Below, in pieces: positions 25,282-33,603 of a DNA stretch of 64,000 nucleotides. Position 1 is the stretch's first letter, and each line of letters opens with the position of its first letter. Made by a program: the position numbers and the translations under genes. This DNA is from CAZXFA01 sp964640085 (GTDB lineage: Bacteria > Actinomycetota > UBA4738 > HRBIN12), in the NCBI GenBank assembly GCA_964640085.1, contig CAZXFA010000001.1, positions 248,001 to 312,000 of the forward strand, read 5' to 3'. The notes below the pieces were generated by a model. That model was not told the origin of the DNA, did not search any database, and was given only the letters and a program-made list of their open reading frames with translations.

Positions 25282-27017
25282 GGCTCGTCCGAGCGGGGGC
25301 GGTGTTCCTCGCGTTCTCCATGCTGGCGGCGGCGTGCACGACCGCCGGAGGTGAGGAGGCGCCGCGGCCTGCCCCGACCGCTCCGGCCGCGACGCCCGAC
25401 GGGGAGGGCGAGGCACTTACGCCCTCGGCGCCCCCGTCGATCGAGGCCGCGGCGCGCGACCTGGCCGAGGCGGCGTGCCGGAACACCGACCGCCAGGCAC
25501 TGCTGCGCACCTGGCGCGGCGTCCGGCTCGATCGGAGCGGGGACATCCAGATCGTCCCCCGCGACCCGAACTTCGTGAACGGGGGGCTGACCCACGCGAC
25601 GCCGTTCGACTACACGCAGGACGTGCCCCTGCTCCTGTACGGACCCGGGTTCGTCCGGCCCGGGACGTACGAGCGGGCGATCACGCTCGCGGATCTCGCC
25701 CCCACCCTCGGGGCGCTCCTGAAGTTCCCGTTCGACACGCCCGACGGGGACCCGCAGCGGCAGGCGCTCCTCCCGGAGGCCGAGCGCGACCTGCCGCGCC
25801 TGGTCGCGACGATCGTGTGGGACTCGGCGGGAGCGGACGTCCTCGAGCGCTGGCCGGAGAGCTGGCCCTATCTCGCCTCGTTGCGCTCGCACGGGGCGTG
25901 GTTCACGAACGCGACCGTCGGAGCCTCTCCGTCGAACACCCCGATCGGCCACGCGACGATCGGCACCGGGACCTTCCCGATGCGGCACGGGTTCGTCGAC
26001 GAGTACATCCGGATCAACGGGCGGCTCCAGAAGCCGAACGAGAACGGTCCGGGCTTCCTGCTCGACGCCACCCTCGCCGACGTGTACGACCGCGCGATGG
26101 GCAACGAGCCGAAGGTGGGGGCGATCGCCACCCTGGCCGCCCACATCATGATGATGGGCCACGGGGCGCAGTGGGGCGGCGGCGACACGGATCTCGCCGT
26201 GACGCGGGAGAAGCGGTTCGCGCAGACCGCCGGCGCAGAGAGCACCACCTGGAACCTCACCCCGGACATGGCGCCGTTCTACGACCTCCCCGCCTACGTG
26301 AACGATCTTCCTCCGCTCTCCGAGTACGTGGACGACGTGGACCGGGCCGACGGCGCTCTGGACGGAAGATGGCGCGACAACGACATCGAGCAGCTGTCGG
26401 AGGGGTTCGACACACCGGCGCGCACGCCGTTCCAGCAGACGCTGATCGAGACCGTGATCGAGCGCGAGGGGTTCGGGGCCGACGACGTACCCGACCTGCT
26501 GTTCCTGAACTACAAGGCGATCGACACGATCGGGCACCTGTTCAGCGCGGACGGGATCGAGATGTCGGACGCGATCTCGGTCCAGGACCAGACGCTGCGC
26601 CGGACGGTGGCTTTCCTGAACGAGGTCGTGGGCGAGGGCGAGTGGGTGATGGCGGTCACGGCCGACCACGGCACCCAGCGGGACCCGGACACCTCGGGCG
26701 CGTTCATGATCGACATCCGCAAGCTGGAGTCGGGGCTCACGGAGACGTTCGACGCCGACGACGACGGGGTCCCGCTCGTCCAGCGCGTCCGCCCCACGGA
26801 GATCTGGCTGGACCGCGAGGAGCTCGCCGAGAACGGCTCCACGCTCGTCGAGGTCTCGCGCTGGCTCCTGGGGCTCACCCAGGAGCAGACGTACAAGAAC
26901 CAGAACCTGCCACAGCCGGGGCACGAGCAGGCCCCGGTGTTCGCGGCCGCCCTGCCGTCGTCTATCCTGGGCAAGCTCCCGTGCCTCCCCGAGGCGCACG
27001 GGAGCGTCTCGCAGTAA
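25278..27017 (+). CDS. Lipoprotein phosphodiesterase/phosphatase of the AP superfamily, copy 3
   Basis: 579 residues, lipobox LAAAC. This copy shows the permutation most clearly: RSGDIQIVP, GGLTHATPFDY, DVPLLLYGPGF and LADLAPTLGALL stand at residues about 85-160, ahead of TIVWDSAG, nucleophile SNTPIGH, AIDTIGH and ADHG. In canonical PafA-like enzymes the first block follows ADHG. The C-terminal part, EIWLDREELAENG then LVEVSRWLLGL, normally sits directly before RSGDI. Catalytic residues are intact. The large membrane protein starts 17 bases downstream behind AAGGAGGA. Confidence 0.87.
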   Translation: MRLVRAGAVFLAFSMLAAACTTAGGEEAPRPAPTAPAATPDGEGEALTPSAPPSIEAAARDLAEAACRNTDRQALLRTWRGVRLDRSGDIQIVPRDPNFVNGGLTHATPFDYTQDVPLLLYGPGFVRPGTYERAITLADLAPTLGALLKFPFDTPDGDPQRQALLPEAERDLPRLVATIVWDSAGADVLERWPESWPYLASLRSHGAWFTNATVGASPSNTPIGHATIGTGTFPMRHGFVDEYIRINGRLQKPNENGPGFLLDATLADVYDRAMGNEPKVGAIATLAAHIMMMGHGAQWGGGDTDLAVTREKRFAQTAGAESTTWNLTPDMAPFYDLPAYVNDLPPLSEYVDDVDRADGALDGRWRDNDIEQLSEGFDTPARTPFQQTLIETVIEREGFGADDVPDLLFLNYKAIDTIGHLFSADGIEMSDAISVQDQTLRRTVAFLNEVVGEGEWVMAVTADHGTQRDPDTSGAFMIDIRKLESGLTETFDADDDGVPLVQRVRPTEIWLDREELAENGSTLVEVSRWLLGLTQEQTYKNQNLPQPGHEQAPVFAAALPSSILGKLPCLPEAHGSVSQ

Positions 27018-27034
27018 GGAGGACCTCCCGCGAC

Positions 27035-30000
27035 GTGGCGCTGACGAAGGAACGAACCGGGCCGGAGGTGCAGGCCCCCTCGGCCGCCCGGCGCGGGTTC
27101 CTCGGGAGCCCGATCGTCCTCGTCGTGGCTATGGCCGTGCTGCTCCTGGCCTTCGGCTGGACGTTCCTCCGCGATCCCTCGATCAGCGCTCCGACGCGCG
27201 ATCCCGCCTGGTACACGTGGCGCTCGAACCTGATGATGAACGACGACCCCGGGCTGATCGCGGGGGACTGGGGTCCGTTCTCGATGTTCGGCGGCGGCTA
27301 CCGGGTGGCGGTGCCGCTGTACGGCTCGGTCCTCCAGCGCGTCGCCGGGATCGACCTGTACACGTTCAGCGCCTTCATGATGATCGGCGTCCCGGTGCTC
27401 GCGGGGTTGGCTCTCGGCGTCTTCGTGACGCGCGAGCGCAAGGACCCCCTCCTGTTCCTGCTCACGATGCTCGCCACCGCGGCGTTGTTCATGACCACGC
27501 CGTACGTGGGCTACCTGGACAACATCACGGTCCTGTTCGTGCTGTCCCTAGTGGTGGCGTTCTACGTCCCGGGGCGAACGTCGTGGGGGGCTCGGGTCGC
27601 CCTGTTCCTCCTCGGGTGGGTGGCGGCCTACGTGCACCCCACCACGTGCGTGGTGTTCGGCGCCTCGCTGATGGCGGTCTTCGGTCTCCACGTGCTCACG
27701 AGCCGCTTCCGGATCGGGACCACCCTCAGCCGGGACGGGCCCAGCCTGATGTCGATCGGCTTCGGCATGATCTTCGGCCTCGCGACCTGGCTCCTCTCGC
27801 CGTGGGGGGTGGCTGGCTCGCTCGCCGACGCGGCGCTGCCGCCCCCCTACACGAGGGCGGTCTTCCTCAAGAGGCTCGGTGGTTGGGTCGACTCGCTCCA
27901 GCCCGAGATCACCTTCCCGCTGATCGCCCTGGCGATCGCGTGGGTGATCTACCGGTCCTGGAGGGACCGGCGACCGGCCGACACGGCGGGGACGATCTCG
28001 GCGATGTGGCTGCTGCCGCTCCTCGGGATGTTCGGGTGGGTCGCTGGTGCGGCGTATCCCTACTACCGCTTCATGAACGCCACCGCCGCGCTGATGGCGC
28101 TGCTGGGGATCGGGACGTGGGTCGCGGTCGCGTGGCTGCTGCGGCGACAGGGCACGGCGAGGGTGGTCGCGTGGATCGGCGTCGTCGCGATCGTGGCGGG
28201 GCTCGGGTTCGTCTGGGTCAAGGGACGCGACGCCGCCCGCTGGGCCGACCCGAACAACCAGTGGATCGATCAGCCGACGCGAACGGCGCTCTCGGCCGCC
28301 CGCGCCGTCGTCGAGCACGAGCCCGAGGATCGGCCGGTGGTCTTCCTCCTGAACTTCGGGGACACCTACCAGTCCTACGGCTGGTCCAAGACGTTCACTA
28401 ACGTCTCGCGCACCGGGCTCCCGGGCGACGCCGTGAAGCGCTCGATGTCGTACTTCGGCGACGTGACCGCGTTCCTGGCCGACGAACCCACGGTGCTCAC
28501 CGACGACACCTACAACAAGATGTCGCGCGGGTTCCACCGTGAGCTCACCGAGCTGAGACGCGAGTACGAGGGCCCCTCGATCGTGTTCCTCGTCCGACAG
28601 TTCAACACCAACACCGTGAACGAGGAGTATCTGGACTCCGGCGCCCCGAACCTCGTCCCCCTGGGCTCGGACATCGCGGTGGTGACCGGGGAGGGGCTGA
28701 CCACGCCGTCGGACGAGGCGATCGCCGCGGCCCGGACGGCTGAGGCCGAGGTCGCCGAGTTCTACGCAGATCATCCAGGGCCGCTCGGGAACCTGGGCCA
28801 CACGCTGTGGGTCGTCGTGGCCCTCGGGCTCCTGCTCGTCGCGCCCGGGCTGCTGTCGGCGCGGTTCTTCGGGATCGAAGGCACGTGGGAGAAGATCGCG
28901 CTCGTCCCCGGGATCTCCATCGCGCTGACGGTGCTGTCGGGGGTGGTCGTCGTCGCGGTCGCCCGGTCGCCGTTCGGGGTGGCGCACGGGTGGGCAACGC
29001 TCGGGCTGGCCACGGCGGCCGCGCTCGGGCTGCGCGTCGTGCGAGGGCCGATCCTGCGCCTGCTCACCGGCGTGGGCAACTTCTTCAACAGGATGTTCTC
29101 GACCTTCTCGAACGCCGACTTCGCGGCCCTGATGGGCGTCCAGTTCCTGGTGATGGCGGCCGACGGTCTGGTCCGCGGATCGATCGCGAAGTCGATCGCG
29201 TTCGGCGGGCAGGAGGGGTTCGACATCACCACGGTCCCCACGGCGGACTACCTGCTGAAGGTCGTGCTGGCGCTCTACGTGCCGTACACGTTCCTGTCGC
29301 CGTTCATCGGCGTCGTCATCGACCGCTTCGAGCGCCGTCGCGTCCTGGCCATCACGAGCGTGATCACGGCGGTGCTGACGAGCATCCTGGCCGCCGCGAT
29401 CCTCCTGCCGCTCGGCGACGGAACGTCGGAGGGGAACGTCGGCGCGACCGTGGGGCTCGTCCTCGCGATGCTCGTGATGCAGGCCTGCGTCCGCGTGATG
29501 CTGGCCGTGAAGTCGGCGGCCCTCCCCGGCGTTCTCCAGGGGAAGGACCTGCTGAACGGCAACGGCCTGTCGCAGGCGGGCGGGGCGCTCTTCCAGGTCC
29601 TCGGCGCGGGCTTCGCGTTCGGGGCCGGTGGGGTGCTCCCCTCGTGGATCATCGTGATCGGCGGGGCGACGGCCCTGGTCGTGAGCGCGCTGGTGGCGGT
29701 CCGGATCCGGCGGATGGAGGTCACGCCGCACACCATCTCGCTGACGCAGGAGCTTGGACGGGTCCTCAAGGACATCGTCAACGGCGTCCGCGAGGTGGCG
29801 CGGCGCCCCGCCGCGGCGCTCGGGCTGTCCGCGTTCCAGATGCTCCGCTACCAGTTCTGGGGGTTCGCGCTCGGCGTGTTCGCGCTCTACGCCCGCTCGC
29901 TGGTGGCGAGCGGTGACGTCGACACCGTGGCGCTCGGCATCGTCGGCGGCGGGGGGTTCGTCGGCGGCGCGCTCGGCATGGTGCTCGCCCAGCGGTGGAA

Positions 30001-30415
30001 GGATCGGATCCCGCCGATCCGCCTGCTCCTGGGCTCGATGGCGCTGCTCGGCGGGAGCGCGTTCGTGTTCGGCGTGTGGGTGAGCCTCGCCGGGTTCAGC
30101 GCCCTGCTGTTCGCCGGGTTCTTCGGGTTCTTCATCGGGAAGATCTCGGCCGACACGATCATGCAGCAGGCGATGCCCGACGACTTCCGCGGCCGGGCAT
30201 TCGCCCTGTTCGACATCGCCTACAACCTGGGCTTCATCGTCCCGGCGGCGATCCTGGTGCTGGTGTGGGCCGACGACCGCGTCCGTCTGGTCCTGATGGC
30301 CTCGGGGATCGTGTTCCTCGCACTCACCGGGCTCGTGTGGCGCTGGTCGGTCCGGATCCGCGATCAGCTGATGCCGCAGGACGACCTCGCACCCAGCGCC
30401 CCGGAGGTCCGATGA
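27035..30415 (+). CDS. Giant membrane protein: GT-C-like polytopic half fused to an MFS transporter half
   Basis: 1126 residues from a GTG behind AAGGAGGA. Residues 23-400 hold roughly ten helices; an acidic-aromatic first outer loop (RDPAWYTWRSN, NDDPG) resembles the loop acids of GT-C glycosyltransferases. Residues about 400-590 are extracytoplasmic, two to three helices follow (590-665), then residues about 690-1106 form an MFS-like unit (IGVVIDRFERRRVLAIT after helix 2, and DDFRGRAFALFD). The best guess is a lipid-linked sugar transferase or flippase working with the three upstream lipoproteins. Neither half has a confident substrate. The DinB gene is coupled downstream (ATGA). Confidence 0.75.
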   Translation: MALTKERTGPEVQAPSAARRGFLGSPIVLVVAMAVLLLAFGWTFLRDPSISAPTRDPAWYTWRSNLMMNDDPGLIAGDWGPFSMFGGGYRVAVPLYGSVLQRVAGIDLYTFSAFMMIGVPVLAGLALGVFVTRERKDPLLFLLTMLATAALFMTTPYVGYLDNITVLFVLSLVVAFYVPGRTSWGARVALFLLGWVAAYVHPTTCVVFGASLMAVFGLHVLTSRFRIGTTLSRDGPSLMSIGFGMIFGLATWLLSPWGVAGSLADAALPPPYTRAVFLKRLGGWVDSLQPEITFPLIALAIAWVIYRSWRDRRPADTAGTISAMWLLPLLGMFGWVAGAAYPYYRFMNATAALMALLGIGTWVAVAWLLRRQGTARVVAWIGVVAIVAGLGFVWVKGRDAARWADPNNQWIDQPTRTALSAARAVVEHEPEDRPVVFLLNFGDTYQSYGWSKTFTNVSRTGLPGDAVKRSMSYFGDVTAFLADEPTVLTDDTYNKMSRGFHRELTELRREYEGPSIVFLVRQFNTNTVNEEYLDSGAPNLVPLGSDIAVVTGEGLTTPSDEAIAAARTAEAEVAEFYADHPGPLGNLGHTLWVVVALGLLLVAPGLLSARFFGIEGTWEKIALVPGISIALTVLSGVVVVAVARSPFGVAHGWATLGLATAAALGLRVVRGPILRLLTGVGNFFNRMFSTFSNADFAALMGVQFLVMAADGLVRGSIAKSIAFGGQEGFDITTVPTADYLLKVVLALYVPYTFLSPFIGVVIDRFERRRVLAITSVITAVLTSILAAAILLPLGDGTSEGNVGATVGLVLAMLVMQACVRVMLAVKSAALPGVLQGKDLLNGNGLSQAGGALFQVLGAGFAFGAGGVLPSWIIVIGGATALVVSALVAVRIRRMEVTPHTISLTQELGRVLKDIVNGVREVARRPAAALGLSAFQMLRYQFWGFALGVFALYARSLVASGDVDTVALGIVGGGGFVGGALGMVLAQRWKDRIPPIRLLLGSMALLGGSAFVFGVWVSLAGFSALLFAGFFGFFIGKISADTIMQQAMPDDFRGRAFALFDIAYNLGFIVPAAILVLVWADDRVRLVLMASGIVFLALTGLVWRWSVRIRDQLMPQDDLAPSAPEVR

Positions 30416-30963
30416 GTGAACGTCTGCCGTCCCCCGACCCGGTCGCCGACCCCTCTGGGTACCAGCGGCACCTGCTCGGCCTGCTCGGCGACGACGATCC
30501 CGAGGAGATCCAGGCTGCCACCCCGGGGACCTGGCGGACGCTGGTGGACGGGGCGGGCGATCTGGTGGCGGTTCGGCCGGAGCCTTCGGAGTGGTCGGTG
30601 CTCGAGTGCCTTGGGCACGCCGTCGACGCCGAGATCGTCTACGCCGGACGCTACCGGTGGATCCTCGCCCACGACGAACCCGCGCTGATCGGCTACGACC
30701 AGGACCGATGGGTCGCGGCCCTCCACTCCGAGGCCGACGACCCAGAGGAGCTGCTCGCGCTGTTCCTGACCCTGCGGCGCGCGAACCTCGGCCTGTGGCG
30801 GCGGATGGGCCCGGAGGACCGAGCTCGCGTCGGCGTGCACGCGGAGCGCGGGCCCGAGAGCATCGACCTCTCCTTCCGGCTGATCGCCGGTCACGACCGC
30901 TTCCACCTCGAGCAGGCGCACCGGGCGCTGGACGCTGTCCGGCGGGGGAGCCGTTCCGGCTAG
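30412..30963 (+). CDS. DinB superfamily protein
   Basis: 183 residues, a four-helix bundle with the three-His metal site expected of DinB/YfiT proteins: LGHAVDAE (about residue 67) and AGHDRFHLEQ (about residue 160). Members include bacillithiol- and mycothiol-dependent transferases and many uncharacterised hydrolase-like proteins. The ATG overlaps the stop of the giant membrane protein, so it belongs to that operon by position, although a functional link is not obvious. Confidence 0.85.
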   Translation: MSERLPSPDPVADPSGYQRHLLGLLGDDDPEEIQAATPGTWRTLVDGAGDLVAVRPEPSEWSVLECLGHAVDAEIVYAGRYRWILAHDEPALIGYDQDRWVAALHSEADDPEELLALFLTLRRANLGLWRRMGPEDRARVGVHAERGPESIDLSFRLIAGHDRFHLEQAHRALDAVRRGSRSG

Positions 30964-31241
30964 CGACCCCGGATCACGTCCTCGAACCCGGGGAAGTAGC
31001 TCTCGATCACGGCGAGGTCGAACCGCGGAAGAATCGACTCCTTCGGCTCGCGCTCGAGCAGGAACGCGAAGCCGGCCCGGACCAGCTCCTCGGGCGACCG
31101 GCGTCCCTCGCCGAGCCGTTCGTGGTCGGCTGCCGAGAGCGTCAGTTCGTGTTCGGTCGATGAGTCCCCCTCCCGGACCGTGACGCGGAAGCGCCACCCG
31201 GAGGGTTCGGTCCCGATCACCTGGACGTCGATCTCGGCCAC
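30960..31241 (-). CDS. Hypothetical protein, 93 residues
   Basis: Begins VAEIDVQVIG at a GTG and contains a beta-strand-rich N-terminal half (WRFRVTVREGD, EHELTLSAADHERL), then ELVRAGFAFLLEREPKESIL and SYFPGFEDVIRGR. The pattern recurs in small actinobacterial proteins of unknown function. No signal or membrane segment. It is convergent with DinB (stops share CTAG) and divergent from the alpha/beta hydrolase gene 33 bases away. Confidence 0.75.
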   Translation of the reverse strand: MAEIDVQVIGTEPSGWRFRVTVREGDSSTEHELTLSAADHERLGEGRRSPEELVRAGFAFLLEREPKESILPRFDLAVIESYFPGFEDVIRGR

Positions 31242-31274
31242 CGCGCGGGTATCGTACGCGGACCCGGAGGAGCG

Positions 31275-32072
31275 ATGCCCGAGATCCGAACCGAGGACGC
31301 CACCCTGTACTGCGAGGTCGATGGGCGTGGGGAGCCCATCACGGTGCTCGCGCACGGCCTGACGAACAACCGGAACGAGCTGGCCGCCTTCACGCCCTTC
31401 GTGCCGGGAACGAAGATCCGGTTCGACCTCCGCGCTCACGGGCGGTCGAGCTCGCCCGCGGCGGGATACCGCTTCGAGGACTTCGCCCGCGACGTCGATG
31501 CCGTGGCGGACGCGTTCGGAGCCACGGTCGCCGTGGGGACCTCCCTGGGGGCCGGTGCGATCGGGAACCTCGTCTGCCGGGTCCCCGATCGGTTTCAGCG
31601 CATGGTCTGGCTCCTGCCGGCGGGTCTGGACGTGTCGTTCCCGCTCAAGGACCGATACCACGAGCTCGCCGGCGGCCTGGAGGGCAAGACGCCGCAGCAG
31701 GCGCTGGATGCGATCCTCAACGATCCACGGCGCGTGGCCGAGTACCTCGAAACGCCGTGGCGGCTGGAGATTGACCGGATGCTGTGGGACCACGCGGACC
31801 CCGACGGGCTGGCCCGGGCGATCCACGGCGTGGTCGAGGACCATCCGATCCCGGACCGCGAGCTGTTGCGCGAGATCCGGATCCCCACGCTGATCGTGTG
31901 CATCGAGGGCGACGAGATCCACCCGGCCGAGCTGGGCCGGATCCTCGCGGACCTGATGCCGAACGCCGAGCTGCTCGAGTACCCAAGCCAGGCCGCGCTG
32001 TTCGAGCGCCTCCCCGAGCTCGTCGCCCGGGTCTCGGCCTTCATCGCCGGGGATGGATCGGGGTCCGGGTAG
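31275..32072 (+). CDS. Alpha/beta hydrolase
   Basis: 265 residues. Oxyanion region VLAHGLTNN, strand-turn FDLRAHGRSS, and nucleophile elbow GTSLGAG (Ser at about residue 93). The acid is probably the Asp of CIEGDEIHP; the usual C-terminal catalytic His is not evident near PSQAALFERLP, so the catalytic triad may be incomplete. The GGAGGAG ribosome site precedes the ATG. Substrate unknown. Confidence 0.82.
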   Translation: MPEIRTEDATLYCEVDGRGEPITVLAHGLTNNRNELAAFTPFVPGTKIRFDLRAHGRSSSPAAGYRFEDFARDVDAVADAFGATVAVGTSLGAGAIGNLVCRVPDRFQRMVWLLPAGLDVSFPLKDRYHELAGGLEGKTPQQALDAILNDPRRVAEYLETPWRLEIDRMLWDHADPDGLARAIHGVVEDHPIPDRELLREIRIPTLIVCIEGDEIHPAELGRILADLMPNAELLEYPSQAALFERLPELVARVSAFIAGDGSGSG

Positions 32073-32086
32073 GGTTGCACGAGGGT

Positions 32087-32629
32087 ATGGGCGAGCTCGA
32101 GGGGTTCCGGGAGGCCAAGGACGGGTTCTTCCGCGACGATCCCCGATCGCCGCTCACACCGGAGCAGCGCGAGGGGTTCGAGGGGCTGGTCTACTTCCCC
32201 GAGGAGCCCGCGCTCGTCGTCGATGCGTCGCTCGAGACCGAGGGTGTGGATCGCGACGAGCCGATCGTGATGCCGACCACCACCGGCGATGCCCAGGTCT
32301 ACCGGCGGGCCGGGATCATGCGGTTCGAGGTCGGAGGCGAGCCCGCGCGGCTGACCCTCTACGCCGCCGAGGGGATGCACGATCTGTTCCTCCCGTTCCG
32401 GGACGCGACGAGCGGCACGGAGACGTACGGCGCCGGTCGGTACCTCGAGGTCGATCCTCCGGGGTCCGACGGCCGGGTCGTCGTGGACTTCAACTACGCG
32501 TACAACCCGTACTGCGCCTACAACCCGAACTGGAGCTGTCCCATCCCCCCGGGCGAGAACTGGCTCTCGGTCCCGGTCCGCGCCGGCGAGCGGTCCTTCC
32601 CCGGCGCGCACGAGGTTCCGGTCGGCTGA
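32087..32629 (+). CDS. DUF1684 family protein
   Basis: 180 residues. The family signature is clear: FREAKDGFFRDDPRSPL at the start, YFPEEPAL, the core FRDATSGTETYGAGRYLEV, and FNYAYNPYCAYN followed by CPIPPGENWL. The two Cys-containing motifs near the C-terminus are invariant in the family, whose function is unknown; in some species it is encoded with lipid or hydrolase genes, as here after an alpha/beta hydrolase. Confidence 0.92.
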   Translation: MGELEGFREAKDGFFRDDPRSPLTPEQREGFEGLVYFPEEPALVVDASLETEGVDRDEPIVMPTTTGDAQVYRRAGIMRFEVGGEPARLTLYAAEGMHDLFLPFRDATSGTETYGAGRYLEVDPPGSDGRVVVDFNYAYNPYCAYNPNWSCPIPPGENWLSVPVRAGERSFPGAHEVPVG

Positions 32630-32862
32630 CGGCGTCCTGGAGCTGCCGTGTGGGGTCGGCGCCCTCGAGGGCGGGGGCTAGGATCCCATCAGCTCGGCGC
32701 GCTCCCGCGCGAGGCTGCCCATGAGCTCCATCGCGACCGTCCGACCAGGACGAACGCCACCAACGGCGACCGCGCACCCGAGCACGAGCCGTGGTCCCCT
32801 ACCGTGCGCCAAGGCCTGGATGCAGGTACCGGTCGCCAGACGCGGGCGCCTCAGCGGTCCGG

Positions 32863-32868
32863 TAGCCT
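32863..32868 (+). promoter_or_regulatory. Putative -10 box (TAGCCT) for the AlaX-like gene
   Basis: TAGCCT ends seven bases before ATG 32876 with no ribosome site in between; leaderless spacing. The 245 bases between DUF1684 and this gene otherwise show no convincing gene; a short minus-strand frame ending at 32678 has no supporting start or ribosome site. Confidence 0.5.
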
Positions 32869-32875
32869 CTGCCGC

Positions 32876-33598
32876 ATGACCGAGGAGCTGTGCTCGACCG
32901 ATGCCTACTCCCGGACGTGCGAGGCCGCCGTGGTGGAGGTCTCCGACGAGGGGGTGGTGCTGGACCGTACCGTGTTCTACGCGCGCGGCGGCGGCCAGCC
33001 CGGCGACACGGGCGTCCTCCGGTGGGACGGGGACGCGGTTCGCGTGACGGACACGGTGAAGCAGGGGGGCCGGATCCTCCACCGGGTGGAGGGCGCGCCG
33101 CCGCCGGCGGGAACCACCGTGACCGCACAGATCGACTGGGACCGCCGGCACCGGCTGATGCGGACCCATACCGCGCTGCATGCGCTCTCCGGGGTGATCT
33201 GGCGCGACTTCGGTGCAAAGGTCACGGGCGGGAACATGGACGACATGGGCTCGGCCCGGATGGACTTCGAGCTCGACTCGATGAGCCGCGAGTTCGGGGA
33301 CGAGGTCGAGCGACGACTGAACGCCGAGCTCGAGAAGGACCTACCGGTGCACGTGAGCTTCCTGCCCCGCTCCGAGGCGCTCGCCGACCCGGAGCTGATC
33401 CGCACGAAGGTGAACCTGATCCCCGATCACGTCGACCCCATCCGAGTGATCGACATCGAGGGGCTTGACAAGCAGGCCGACGGCGGCACGCACGTGCGGT
33501 CGACGGCCGAGGTCGGGCGGGTCCGAGTGGCCAAGACCGAGAGCAAGGGCAAGGGGTTCAAGCGGATCCGGATCGAGCTCGCCGACGCGGCCGGCTGA
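32876..33598 (+). CDS. AlaX-like alanyl-tRNA editing protein
   Basis: 240 residues, the second-additional-domain fold of AlaRS and ThrRS. Domain 1 holds FYARGGGQPGD; the metal site has HTALH in RTHTALHALSG. The second half of the site, usually CxxxH in CGGTHV, reads DGGTHV, so a Cys ligand is replaced by Asp. AlaX proteins remove mischarged Ser or Gly from tRNA-Ala. Whether the Asp variant still binds zinc is open; several stand-alone AlaX groups are variable here. Confidence 0.85.
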   Translation: MTEELCSTDAYSRTCEAAVVEVSDEGVVLDRTVFYARGGGQPGDTGVLRWDGDAVRVTDTVKQGGRILHRVEGAPPPAGTTVTAQIDWDRRHRLMRTHTALHALSGVIWRDFGAKVTGGNMDDMGSARMDFELDSMSREFGDEVERRLNAELEKDLPVHVSFLPRSEALADPELIRTKVNLIPDHVDPIRVIDIEGLDKQADGGTHVRSTAEVGRVRVAKTESKGKGFKRIRIELADAAG

Positions 33599-33603
33599 CC
33601 CAC

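Noticed and set aside
27035..30415. The GT-C-like/MFS protein as two genes merged by error
   Set aside because: The frame is continuous for 1126 codons with two extra helices in between, uniform codon bias and no internal ribosome site; a real fusion is the simpler reading.
32678..32875. Short minus-strand frame reading VAMELMGSLARERAELMGS near its end
   Set aside because: No ribosome site or promoter-like box and no recognisable domain; too short to call.
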